Origin: an uncultured Porphyromonas sp.
Lineage (GTDB): Bacteria; Bacteroidota; Bacteroidia; Bacteroidales; Porphyromonadaceae
Reading direction: 5' to 3'
DNA: 12,905 bases
NCBI GenBank assembly: GCA_900538385.1
Contig: UWSO01000044.1
Location: 1-12,905, forward strand
Shown: positions 1-5,962 of the stretch, in pieces
How positions within the stretch are numbered: the first letter of the stretch is position 1
Layout of the letters: every line of letters begins with the position of its first letter
Position numbers and translations under genes: made by a program
Notes under the pieces: model-generated
What the model was told of the DNA's origin: nothing
The model's database searches: none
The model's input: the letters and a program-made list of their open reading frames with translations, nothing else

Positions 1-242
1 TCGATTTATGCGTGGATCTTCGACCATTAGAAGCTGATTGAATATGCTCATAGAAATTACTTACAACATTGATTATCAGCTATAAAGGTACGAAAAATCT
101 ACGACATGGACAAGCTTTTTGAAGAGAAAAATGAAGAGTTTTTGCGACTATATTGAGTTCATTTTTTAGTCCCTTCATTCTCCCTCTTAAGATCACAATC
201 AGCTTGTCATTTATAATGCGTCAGCCCTGATGAGTAATCAAC
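1..242. other. AT-rich leftmost stretch, no gene seen
   Basis: I find no convincing coding region here. Two open frames entering from the left edge end at stops near positions 30 and 41, but each leaves only about a dozen residues, too few to tell whether either is the tail of a gene. The only recognisable element is the repeat end at 211-229, annotated separately. No RNA gene was seen. Confidence 0.4.
211..229. repeat. Lone end of the ~100-bp inverted-repeat family
   Basis: The sequence TATAATGCGTCAGCCCTG at the right of this interval is identical to the right end of the repeat at 5843-5942 and is the exact reverse complement of the left end at 12851-12868. No matching left end is visible in the preceding 200 bases, so this is either a solo end, a degraded copy, or a longer copy starting outside the window. 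It lies just beyond the terminator of the rubredoxin unit. Confidence 0.6.
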
Positions 243-290
243 AAAAAAGCGTGTCCTATGAACTAGTCTGTTCATAGGACACGCTTTTTT
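243..290. terminator. Bidirectional intrinsic terminator
   Basis: A perfect 21-bp inverted repeat (243-263 with 270-290) encloses the six-base loop TAGTCT. The arms begin with six A and end with six T, so an RNA from either strand would form a long hairpin followed by a U-run. It lies 40 bases past the rubredoxin stop on the minus strand and is most simply the end of the glsB-rubredoxin unit. It could also stop plus-strand transcription entering from the left. Confidence 0.88.
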
Positions 291-329
291 TTGAGTTGTG
301 TCATCTAGTGATGACGTGGCACAAGGCTC

Positions 330-494
330 TTAATCCTCCATTGGAGAGAACTGATCCTTTGATACGCCACACATAGGGCACTCCCAGTCATCGGGCAAAG
401 CTTCAAAAGGTGTGCCTGGAGCTATACCGCTATCGGGATCGCCCTCTGCAGGGTCATATACATGGCCACATACATCGCAAACGTACTTCTTCAT
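330..494 (-). CDS. Rubredoxin (54 aa)
   Basis: This is a small cytoplasmic electron carrier with one iron bound by four cysteines. The protein starts MKKYVCDVCGHVYDP. The iron ligands are visible as two CxxCG knuckles: Cys6 and Cys9 (CDVCG), and Cys39 and Cys42 (CPMCG). Between them are the usual YDPAEGDP segment, the G-x-x-P-G-T-P-F turn, and the LPDDWECP motif just before the second knuckle. The length is typical of the family (52-55 residues). In anaerobes rubredoxins pass electrons to partners such as rubrerythrin or superoxide reductase in oxidative-stress defence; no partner gene is in the window, so the specific role is not known. It lies 38 bases after glsB on the same strand, is probably co-transcribed from the promoter at 872-902, and ends before the terminator at 243-290. 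Confidence 0.96.
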   Translation of the reverse strand: MKKYVCDVCGHVYDPAEGDPDSGIAPGTPFEALPDDWECPMCGVSKDQFSPMED

Positions 495-532
495 ATCTTC
501 TTGATTGAGTTGATTGTGTGTATGAGCAAGGG

Positions 533-784
533 CTACTTTTTCTTCTTATTGAATAGCCCTACGACAAATAGGATGACACAGGCTCCTACGACAGCACACA
601 CGAGTTGTGCCCACCAGGAGGTCCCTTCAGTTGCTCCAAAGAGCGTGTATACCCAGCCTCCGACGACACCACCGAGCATACCGATGATGATGTTCCATAA
701 GAACCCGAGAGACTGTCCACGCATGATCCAACCTGCGATAGCTCCCGCAGCTAGACCGATTAGTAAACTCCAAAGTAATCCCAT
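533..784 (-). CDS. GlsB/YeaQ/YmgE-family small membrane protein
   Basis: This 83-residue, very hydrophobic protein belongs to the family also called transglycosylase-associated protein. Three membrane segments can be read: about residues 3-21, 27-49 and 57-77. They are rich in glycine with small-residue packing motifs (GLAAGAIAGW, GMLGGVVGGW), and a basic tail NKKKK follows. The GWIMRG segment after the first helix is typical of the family. Members are often induced by stress (YeaQ and YmgE in enterobacteria, GlsB in enterococci), but the biochemical function is unknown; despite the old name no transglycosylase activity is established. It is the first gene of a two-gene minus-strand unit, with a promoter 88-118 bases upstream and rubredoxin downstream, which would fit a stress-related unit. 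Confidence 0.9.
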   Translation of the reverse strand: MGLLWSLLIGLAAGAIAGWIMRGQSLGFLWNIIIGMLGGVVGGWVYTLFGATEGTSWWAQLVCAVVGACVILFVVGLFNKKKK

Positions 785-871
785 AATATTGTGTTTTAAT
801 TGTTAGTGTGCATTTGTATGACAGTGTTGCATTAGATGCTTCTAGTAATCTATAAGAATCCTCTGCATTGG

Positions 872-902
872 CAAAGTTAATCTAATCTCATGACATATAC
901 AA
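872..902 (-). promoter_or_regulatory. Bacteroidota-type promoter of glsB-rubredoxin
   Basis: On the minus strand TTG (900-902) is followed after exactly 20 bases by TAACTTTG (872-879), matching the -33/-7 consensus TTG-N19-21-TAnnTTTG of Bacteroidota housekeeping promoters. Transcription would start near 865, giving a leader of about 80 nt before the glsB ATG at 784. Confidence 0.7.
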
Positions 903-944
903 CTCTGTCATGCGCACATTTTGCTCCGTACATTCCATCAGCTA

Positions 945-1150
945 ATTCTTCAGCGAGGAAATCCTCCAATTCCTCCTTGAAGATTTTTTATTCCCCAGCG
1001 AGGAACGGAAAAATTCTTCGGACTTATCATTTCATTCCTCCGAAGTTTCATTTCATTCCTCCGAAGAATTTTTTCTTGCCTTCGTGGGAAAGGCATCCTT
1101 TTCCAGCGAACTATTTCGAAATCCTTATGTGGAAAATTACTACGTTCGCC
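945..1150. repeat. Intergenic mosaic repeat, copy A (upstream of bioD)
   Basis: The block contains two direct units of about 21 bp (1026-1045 and 1046-1066) built on TTTCATTTCATTCCTCCGAA. They are flanked by degenerate boxes such as CCAGCGAGGAA (975-1010 region), CTTCGTGGGAAAG and TTTCGAAATCC...ATGTGGAAAATTAC. The same units and flanks in the same order occur at about 5595-5765 (copy B), where the boxes are clean CCACGTGG palindromes. About 45 bases around 1025-1070 are nearly identical to 5673-5718. An 88-residue open frame across this block is composed of the repeat and is not considered a gene. The block ends where the bioD promoter begins. Confidence 0.7.
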
Positions 1151-1175
1151 GATTGATAGCTATTCTGTACCTTTG
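1145..1175 (+). promoter_or_regulatory. Promoter of bioD (and perhaps rel)
   Basis: TACCTTTG (1168-1175) is a full -7 element. Twenty bases upstream is TTC (1145-1147), one mismatch from the TTG -33 element. Transcription would start around 1180-1183. This lies at or just after the ATG at 1179 and so argues that translation begins at the next in-frame ATG, 1218. Confidence 0.6.
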
Positions 1176-1217
1176 TAGATGGAGGGGATTATCCTCCTCC
1201 ATTTAGTAGATAATGCT

Positions 1218-1895
1218 ATGAAGAGTAACACTCGACAATTACTATCCCCACCTGATCGGCTCTACGTATGTGGCATCGACACCGACATAGGCAAGACCTA
1301 TGGTACTGCTTTCCTCATACGTACGTTCAGAGAAGCTGGCTATACAGCATGTACCTCGATGAAGTTGGTCCAGACGGGATGTCACAAGGTCAGTGAAGAT
1401 ATAGAGACCCATCGTCGTCTGCTTGGAGAGCCGCTCTCAGAGTGGGATCGCCAGGGGCTCACTTGTCCCTACCTTTACAGCTACCCTTGCTCACCACACC
1501 TTGCAGCACGTATGGATGGTGGTGAGATCGATCCCAAGCGACTCAACGAAGCTACCCGTCATCTGCAAGAGCTGGGTGCTAAGCCGCTACTCGTAGAGTG
1601 TGCTGGTGGACTGATGGTGCCACTTACTGAGCATCTCCTCACGATAGACTACATAGCACAGCAAGAGGATCCACAGGTAGCACTGGTCACCAATGGCAAG
1701 CTGGGTAGTATCAACCACACCCTACTCAGTATCGATGCATGCAGGCATCGAGGCATTGAGGTGCGCTACCTCATATATAATGTGTACCCCGAGCAGGATG
1801 CCACAATAGAGCGTGAGACCATCACCTATCTCCAGGGATGGCTCGAGGAGCATCTACCCTCTTGTCTCTTTATGAAGATGCCTATAGCTGGCTAG
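1218..1895 (+). CDS. bioD: ATP-dependent dethiobiotin synthetase BioD
   Basis: BioD closes the ureido ring of dethiobiotin from 7,8-diaminopelargonate, CO2 and ATP, the next-to-last step of biotin synthesis, in the cytoplasm. From the ATG at 1218 the protein has 225 residues, the family norm. The P-loop GIDTDIGKT is at residues 19-27 (Lys26), close to the usual GTDTxVGKT. The substrate-binding lysine is Lys49 in MKLVQTG (normally KPVQTG). SPHLAA follows at 92-97, ECAGG at 127-131 matches the E-GAGG loop (one Gly replaced by Cys), and VTNGKLGSINHTLLS at 157-171 is a typical nucleotide-contacting segment. A longer frame begins at ATG 1179, but the extra 13 residues are hydrophobic, lack family character, and start at or before the predicted transcription start. 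No other bio genes are present. rel follows after 45 bases and may be co-transcribed. Confidence 0.93.
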   Translation: MKSNTRQLLSPPDRLYVCGIDTDIGKTYGTAFLIRTFREAGYTACTSMKLVQTGCHKVSEDIETHRRLLGEPLSEWDRQGLTCPYLYSYPCSPHLAARMDGGEIDPKRLNEATRHLQELGAKPLLVECAGGLMVPLTEHLLTIDYIAQQEDPQVALVTNGKLGSINHTLLSIDACRHRGIEVRYLIYNVYPEQDATIERETITYLQGWLEEHLPSCLFMKMPIAG

Positions 1896-1940
1896 ATATA
1901 ACAATAGAGCTACTGTCTAACCCTTTTTGTTCCCCTTACT

Positions 1941-4199
1941 ATGGAAGACATTTACCCCGTAGATTATAGTAACTCGACACTTTCCGACGAGGAGATGATA
2001 CAGCGTGAGTACGATGCGTTGATCTATGACTATGAGCACTCGAATCACCGTAAAAAGGTGGAGGTGATACAGCGTGCCTTTACCTTCGCACGGATGGCTC
2101 ACGAAGGGGTCAGGCGCAAGAGCGGAGAGCCTTACATCATGCACCCGCTCGCAGTAGCTCGTATCGTGTGCCGTGAGATCGGACTCGGATCTACTTCAAT
2201 TGTCTCTACGCTACTCCACGATGTGATCGAGGACACGGAGTACACAGAGGAGGATATAGAGCAACTCTTCGGGCCCAAGGTGGCTCAGATTGTGGTGGGA
2301 CTGACCAAAATAAGTAGCGAGATACTAGCCGAGCGAAACATAGAGAGCCTCCAAGCGGAGAACTTTCGCAAGCTGATCCTAACGATGAATGCGGACATTC
2401 GTGTGATCCTTATTAAGATTGCCGACCGTCTGCACAATATGCGTACGCTGAGCTCGATGCCTGAGCATAAGAAGCTCAAGATAACGGGCGAGACCCTCTA
2501 CATCTATGCCCCGCTGGCTCACCGTCTAGGACTTTTCGCTATTAAAACGGAGTTAGAAGAGTTGGTCTTCAAGCACGAGCACCCGAAAGCTTACGAAGAC
2601 ATTTGCCATCAGATTATCGACACGGAGCAGTCTCGTGCGGAGCTCTTCAAGCAGTTTAGCACACCTATTCACCCTCTTCTCAAGGCTCGTGGCCTGGACT
2701 ATGAGATGAAGACGCGTGTCAAGTCTTGCTACTCGATCTGGAAGAAGATGCAGAAGAAGCAGATCCCCTTTCAGGAGATATACGACCTCTATGCGGTACG
2801 CATCATCTTTGAGGAGACGCCTGGACTCAATGTCAAGGAGACCTGTTGGGGCATCTACACCGACATCACGAGTCTCTATCGTGTCAACAATGAGCGGACT
2901 CGTGACTGGGTTGCACAGCCTAAGAGCAATGGCTACCGAGCACTACACTTTACAGTCATGGGCCCCACAGGTAAGTGGATCGAGGTGCAGGTGCGCAGCC
3001 GCAAGATGGACGAGATAGACGAGCGTGGACTAGCTGCTCACTGGAAGTACAAGTCGGACGGTGTGGAGGAGGATCAGGAAATTACCAAGTTCCTGGACCA
3101 AATCAGCGAGCTACTGGAGAACCCCGACTCGAGTGCCATGGACTTCCTCGATACGATCAAGCTCAACCTCTACGGAGATGATATCATGGTCTTTACGCCC
3201 AAGGGAGACCCGATCACGCTCCCTCACGAGAGTACGCCGCTGGACTTTGCCTATGCACTGCACTCGACACTCGGACAGACTTGTATCGGTGCCAAGGTCA
3301 ATCATAAACTAGTGCCTCTCAGCCACACGCTACAGAGTGGAGATCAGGTGGAGATCATCTCTAGTAACAACCAAAAGCCCTCAGCTCTATGGCTCAAGTA
3401 TGTCAAGACGGCCAAGGCCAAGAGCAAGATCAATGAGTTCCTCCGTATAGAGCGTCGCAAGCTCATCAGCCAAGGTGAGGAGAGTGTGATCAAATACTTC
3501 GAGCAGCACGATCTCTCTGTCGATGCGGGACACATGGATCTCGTGGCAGCGCTCTTTGGCTTTCACAAGCGTGAGGACCTTTTCTACGCTGTCGGCTCTG
3601 GCACGGTCAATCTAGTGGAGTCTCTCTACAAGCGTATCAAGTCGAGCAAGAGCAATCGCTTCTTCAAGTCGGTCAAGGAGGCTCTCATAGGCAAGCAAGA
3701 CGCTATGCCCAAGCCTACAGAGTCTATCTCCCAGATCAGTGAGATAGACTACAAGAAGCCCTACCTCCTCCAGAGCGATGCGATCAAGAGCAACTACGTC
3801 ATGGCTTACGACTGTAGTCCGTTACCAGGAGACGAGGTTGTTGCCTTCGTCATAGACGACCAAGTAGTGGTGCATCAGCGTACCTGCACCGAGGCTATGC
3901 GCCTCAAGAGTAGCACTGGCAATAAGCTCCTCTCGACCATCTGGGGCGATCAGGGGGATAGGCTCTTCACGGGCTCAATCATGATCGAGGGTATAGACTC
4001 TAAGGGGATCCTCAATGGGATCGTGCAGGTGATCACAGAAGACTTCCTGATCAACATCGCCTCCGTACAGCTCCAGACGCAAGATGGCATCTTCGGAGGA
4101 AAGGTGGGACTAGAGGTGCACTCAGCTGAGCAGGTGGAGCAACTCTGCGCAGCACTCAAGCAAGCGCCTGGCATTAGCAATGCTTACCGCATCTACTGA
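1941..4199 (+). CDS. rel: Bifunctional (p)ppGpp synthetase/hydrolase (Rel/SpoT)
   Basis: This 752-residue long RelA-SpoT homologue makes and degrades the alarmone (p)ppGpp in the stringent response. The N-terminal HD hydrolase appears active: His68 (MHPLAVA), His93-Asp94 with Glu97-Asp98 (HDVIEDT), and Asp162 (ADRLHNMRTL). The synthetase domain, about 240-370, keeps Asp282 (YDLYAVR), the GYRALHFTV strand and Glu348 (EVQVRS), so both activities are expected. A TGS domain follows at about 412-475 (VFTPKGDPITLP...), then a helical region. Next is the zinc-finger-like segment 623-649, where the usual Cys-Cys pair reads Asp624-Cys625, with PLPGDE, His645 and Cys649 kept. A C-terminal ACT domain spans about 675-752. 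No other long RSH gene is in the window. The TGA stop lies inside the TGATA target duplication of an inserted element (4202-4376), so the coding end is intact although its 3' region was changed. Confidence 0.96.
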   Translation: MEDIYPVDYSNSTLSDEEMIQREYDALIYDYEHSNHRKKVEVIQRAFTFARMAHEGVRRKSGEPYIMHPLAVARIVCREIGLGSTSIVSTLLHDVIEDTEYTEEDIEQLFGPKVAQIVVGLTKISSEILAERNIESLQAENFRKLILTMNADIRVILIKIADRLHNMRTLSSMPEHKKLKITGETLYIYAPLAHRLGLFAIKTELEELVFKHEHPKAYEDICHQIIDTEQSRAELFKQFSTPIHPLLKARGLDYEMKTRVKSCYSIWKKMQKKQIPFQEIYDLYAVRIIFEETPGLNVKETCWGIYTDITSLYRVNNERTRDWVAQPKSNGYRALHFTVMGPTGKWIEVQVRSRKMDEIDERGLAAHWKYKSDGVEEDQEITKFLDQISELLENPDSSAMDFLDTIKLNLYGDDIMVFTPKGDPITLPHESTPLDFAYALHSTLGQTCIGAKVNHKLVPLSHTLQSGDQVEIISSNNQKPSALWLKYVKTAKAKSKINEFLRIERRKLISQGEESVIKYFEQHDLSVDAGHMDLVAALFGFHKREDLFYAVGSGTVNLVESLYKRIKSSKSNRFFKSVKEALIGKQDAMPKPTESISQISEIDYKKPYLLQSDAIKSNYVMAYDCSPLPGDEVVAFVIDDQVVVHQRTCTEAMRLKSSTGNKLLSTIWGDQGDRLFTGSIMIEGIDSKGILNGIVQVITEDFLINIASVQLQTQDGIFGGKVGLEVHSAEQVEQLCAALKQAPGISNAYRIY

Positions 4200-4201
4200 T
4201 A

Positions 4202-4376
4202 GAGACTGTTGCAAAAGTCAACAGTCTCACAATCTTGCCTGCAAGATCGTTCTGACTTTGCAGAAAGGATGAAGCGCAAGGCGCTGAGGGTGAGGTCTGA
4301 AGGGAGCACACCTCCGTATGTGACCGAAGCCGAATCCCGAAAGCAACACTGCGATTCGCCTTTATGCAACAGTCTC
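4202..4376. mobile_element. 175-bp MITE-like element inserted at the rel stop codon
   Basis: Perfect 12-bp terminal inverted repeats, GAGACTGTTGCA (4202-4213) and its complement (4365-4376), are flanked by the direct repeat TGATA (4197-4201 and 4377-4381). This is a classic target-site duplication. No protein fits inside, so it is non-autonomous. The left end is also a hairpin: GAGACTGTTG (4202-4211) pairs with CAACAGTCTC (4219-4228) across seven bases. Further hairpins lie at 4232-4247 (ATCTTG/CAAGAT) and 4273-4285 (AGCGC/GCGCT). Because A4201 and T4377 are complementary, the boundary could be one base wider with a four-base duplication. The ends resemble those of some IS5-type elements of Bacteroidota, but no parent transposase is in the window. 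Confidence 0.82.
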
Positions 4377-4400
4377 TGATACGGAGCGAGACTACAGAGC

Positions 4401-4442
4401 AAAGAAGGAGACTATCACTCGTGGGCGATGGTCTCCTTCTTT
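4401..4442. terminator. Bidirectional terminator between convergent rel and ribB
   Basis: AAAGAAGGAGAC (4401-4412) pairs perfectly with GTCTCCTTCTTT (4431-4442), with a further short inner pairing ATC/GAT. A/T runs border both sides, so it can serve rel on the plus strand and ribB (ending at 4465) on the minus strand. The insertion element lies between it and rel, so before that insertion it would have followed the rel stop by about 20 bases. Confidence 0.8.
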
Positions 4443-4464
4443 ATTGGTCTTGCTGATTGTCGTT

Positions 4465-5100
4465 TTAGCTTTGCTGACGATAGGTGACGATATCCTCAAT
4501 CGTGAGGACAGGCATATTGTGTGCTGCACCAAACTTCTGGATCTCTGGCATACGTGCCATCGTCCCATCCTCGTTGGTTAGCTCGCAGAGGACGGCCGTA
4601 TCACCTAGCCCCGCAATGGAGACTATATCTATACTACCCTCCGTGTGTCCTCGACGCTCTAGCACGCCACCCTCTCTGGCTTGTAGCGGGAAGACGTGTC
4701 CTGGGTGCACTAAGTCCTCAGGCTTGGCGTCAGCTCGTGCAGCCGTCGTGATGGTCACGTAGCGGTCATGTGCTGAGACACCTGTCGTGACCCCTTCCTT
4801 GGCCTCTATCGAGATCGTGAAGGCGGTGTTGTTGACACAAGTGTTGTGCTGTACCATCTGAGGGAGGTTGAGCTCCTGGCACTTCTTCGGCTTGAGGCAA
4901 AAGCAGATGATGCCACTGCACTCACGGATCATCAGTGCGATGTTTTGTGGAGTAAGTCTCTCTGTGGAGAAGATGATGTCTCCCTCGTTCTCACGGTTTT
5001 CATCATCTACGAGTAGGATGCCACGCCCATCTCTGAGGGCTTGGACGGCAGCTTGGATGCGAGCCTCTACGGCTGGGGAAATTGTTTTGGTCTGTCCCAT
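4465..5100 (-). CDS. ribB: 3,4-dihydroxy-2-butanone 4-phosphate synthase RibB
   Basis: RibB converts ribulose 5-phosphate to 3,4-dihydroxy-2-butanone 4-phosphate plus formate, supplying the four-carbon unit of riboflavin; it is a cytoplasmic, Mg-dependent enzyme. The protein has 211 residues, close to the 217 of E. coli RibB, and is a stand-alone enzyme rather than a RibA-B fusion. Visible motifs are the acidic Mg-binding loop DDENRENEGD (32-41), IRECSGIICFCL (58-69), TTGVSAHDR (105-113), HPGHVFPLQAREGGVL (132-147), and the catalytic RGHTEGSID segment (150-158), where the family usually reads GHTEA-xxDL. It is preceded by an FMN riboswitch, so expression should fall when FMN is plentiful. A second promoter-like sequence lies between the riboswitch and the gene. 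Transcription converges on rel and ends at the shared terminator 4401-4442. Confidence 0.96.
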   Translation of the reverse strand: MGQTKTISPAVEARIQAAVQALRDGRGILLVDDENRENEGDIIFSTERLTPQNIALMIRECSGIICFCLKPKKCQELNLPQMVQHNTCVNNTAFTISIEAKEGVTTGVSAHDRYVTITTAARADAKPEDLVHPGHVFPLQAREGGVLERRGHTEGSIDIVSIAGLGDTAVLCELTNEDGTMARMPEIQKFGAAHNMPVLTIEDIVTYRQQS

Positions 5101-5150
5101 TTCCTTGTTACTTTGAGATTATATAAAAAAGCACGAGGATCTGTGGTACA

Positions 5151-5181
5151 CAAAAGTAGATGCGTCGACCTGTAGAGCCAA
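5151..5181 (-). promoter_or_regulatory. Candidate internal promoter between riboswitch and ribB
   Basis: On the minus strand TTG (5179-5181) is followed after exactly 20 bases by TACTTTTG (5151-5158), a full match to the Bacteroidota consensus. The start would be near 5145, leaving a leader of about 45 nt without the FMN aptamer. If active, it would give ribB a level of expression that FMN does not control. Confidence 0.5.
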
Positions 5182-5205
5182 AGCCCCGACAGGGTCAGTG
5201 GCATC

Positions 5206-5324
5206 TTGATTCGAATACCATCCGGACTATCACCGTCGGTTATGGAGTTACACCATATCAGTCCCGCTGTGGGAGTTGTGGACTATACCACCGGTAAGGA
5301 ATTGCACCTCTCCTCTTGAATCAG
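5206..5324 (-). promoter_or_regulatory. FMN riboswitch (RFN element) controlling ribB
   Basis: Read on the minus strand, the interval shows the hallmark RFN core in order: GAGAGGTGCAATTCC, then ACCGGTGGTATAGTCC, a variable arm ending in AGCGGGACTGATATGG, TGTAACTCCATAACCGACGG, and TGATAGTCCGGATGG. The closing P1 helix is TGATTC (5323-5318) with GAATCA (5212-5207). The aptamer binds flavin mononucleotide and represses riboflavin genes. About 105 nt separate it from the ribB ATG. No strong terminator hairpin with a U-run is evident there, only a short CCC/GGG pairing near 5184-5194, so whether control is transcriptional or translational cannot be told. Confidence 0.95.
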
Positions 5325-5327
5325 TCG

Positions 5328-5335
5328 CAAAGGTA
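5328..5335 (-). promoter_or_regulatory. -7 element of the riboswitch-ribB promoter
   Basis: TACCTTTG on the minus strand lies immediately upstream of the P1 helix of the riboswitch, placing the transcription start near 5322 so that the aptamer opens the transcript. No TTG is found at the expected -33 position (around 5355-5358), so the upstream box is weak. Confidence 0.6.
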
Positions 5336-5377
5336 CAAAAAATCCCCCTATCGTCATAGTCATCAGGAGCGATGTCG

Positions 5378-5475
5378 CAGGGTTGACGCGTTATAATCAC
5401 TCTTTTAGTAGCTACACACGAGCGACAAGCGAGGAATAGATGATCTCTCTATATATAATAATGTGTCCCACCCTG
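5378..5475. repeat. ~100-bp inverted-repeat element, copy 1 (degenerate)
   Basis: This 98-bp copy begins CAGGGTTGACGCGTTATAAT and ends with a worn version of the complementary end (…AATGTGTCCCACCCTG). It aligns along its length with the copy at 5843-5942: both share TTATAATCACTCT after the left end, then AGCTACAC, CGACAA, GAATAGA and TATATAAT in that order. It lies just upstream of the ribB promoter. No coding capacity or clear target duplication was seen. Confidence 0.7.
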
Positions 5476-5477
5476 CC

Positions 5478-5548
5478 CTCTAATCTCTCCGATCTCTAAT
5501 CTCTAACTTCTAACCTCTAATCTCTAACTTCTAACCTCTAATCTCTAT
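5478..5548. repeat. Heptanucleotide tandem repeat (CTCTAAT/CTCTAAC/TTCTAAC)
   Basis: From 5494 to 5542 the DNA is seven uninterrupted heptamers of form YTCTAAY, arranged as a 21-bp higher-order unit (CTCTAAT CTCTAAC TTCTAAC) repeated twice plus one more heptamer. Looser copies extend to 5478 and 5548. The array is strongly strand-asymmetric (almost no G on the plus strand). Confidence 0.85.
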
Positions 5549-5594
5549 TTACATATCTTTACAGGGAAATTCGTCCGATCCCCTCCTTTCTCGA

Positions 5595-5765
5595 ATATCC
5601 ACGTGGGGAATCTCAAATCTCCACGTGGATATTTTTCTTTTTCCACGTGGGCGTGATTCATTTCTTCCGAAGTTTCATTTCATTCCTCCGAAGTTTCATT
5701 TCATTCCTCCGAGGAATTTTTCATTCTCCACGTGGAGATTTTGAAATATCCACGTGGAAATCACT
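5595..5765. repeat. Intergenic mosaic repeat, copy B, with five CCACGTGG boxes
   Basis: Five copies of the palindrome CCACGTGG occur at 5599, 5621, 5643, 5728 and 5750. The central 77-bp gap is filled by three tandem units of about 21 bp (5653-5714) built on TTTCATTTCATTCCTCCGAA. The outer arms are roughly inverted relative to each other: the segment 5601-5632 resembles the reverse complement of 5720-5760. Copy A at about 945-1150 has the same order with decayed boxes. Confidence 0.8.
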
Positions 5766-5842
5766 TTTCACCGACATGGTGCCGTTTCGATATGTAGTCG
5801 GATCTAAATTATTGTAACGAGGTGAAGTTGAGTTTTCCCCGC

Positions 5843-5942
5843 CAGGGCTGCGCCTTATAATCACTCTGTCAGGAGCTACACGTCACGACAATTGAAGAAT
5901 AGAGAAGTCGATGGGCTCATTCTATATAATGCGTCAGCCCTG
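5843..5942. repeat. ~100-bp inverted-repeat element, copy 2 (best preserved)
   Basis: This 100-bp element has near-perfect ends, CAGGGCTGCGCCTTATA (5843-5859) and TATAATGCGTCAGCCCTG (5925-5942), which are reverse complements apart from the base missing after CAGGGCTG and one mismatch. The interior is too short to code for a protein. Related sequences are at 211-229, 5378-5475 and 12851-12905. The small size and terminal inverted repeats are those of a MITE or an extragenic palindrome; no target duplication is obvious. It ends 20 bases before the nspC promoter. Confidence 0.78.
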
Positions 5943-5962
5943 AGAGAGGTCGGGGTGTTTTT

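Noticed and set aside
105..155. 16-residue open frame starting MDKLFEEKNEEF
   Set aside because: It is too short to support, and has no promoter match or conserved context.
462..806. 114-residue plus-strand open frame
   Set aside because: It lies antisense to the well-supported GlsB-type gene and part of rubredoxin, and its composition is that of a shadow frame.
890..1156. 88-residue plus-strand open frame before bioD
   Set aside because: It is made of the intergenic mosaic repeat, whose core recurs at 5653-5714 without a frame, and it has no promoter or family resemblance.
4193..4402. 69-residue minus-strand open frame between rel and ribB
   Set aside because: It covers the inserted element and its flanks; the boundaries are explained by inverted repeats and a target duplication, not by a gene.
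5184..5194. Possible riboswitch terminator hairpin (CCCTGTCGGGG on the minus strand)
   Set aside because: The stem is only three to four base pairs and is followed by GCTTTGG, not a U-run, so I could not support it as an intrinsic terminator.
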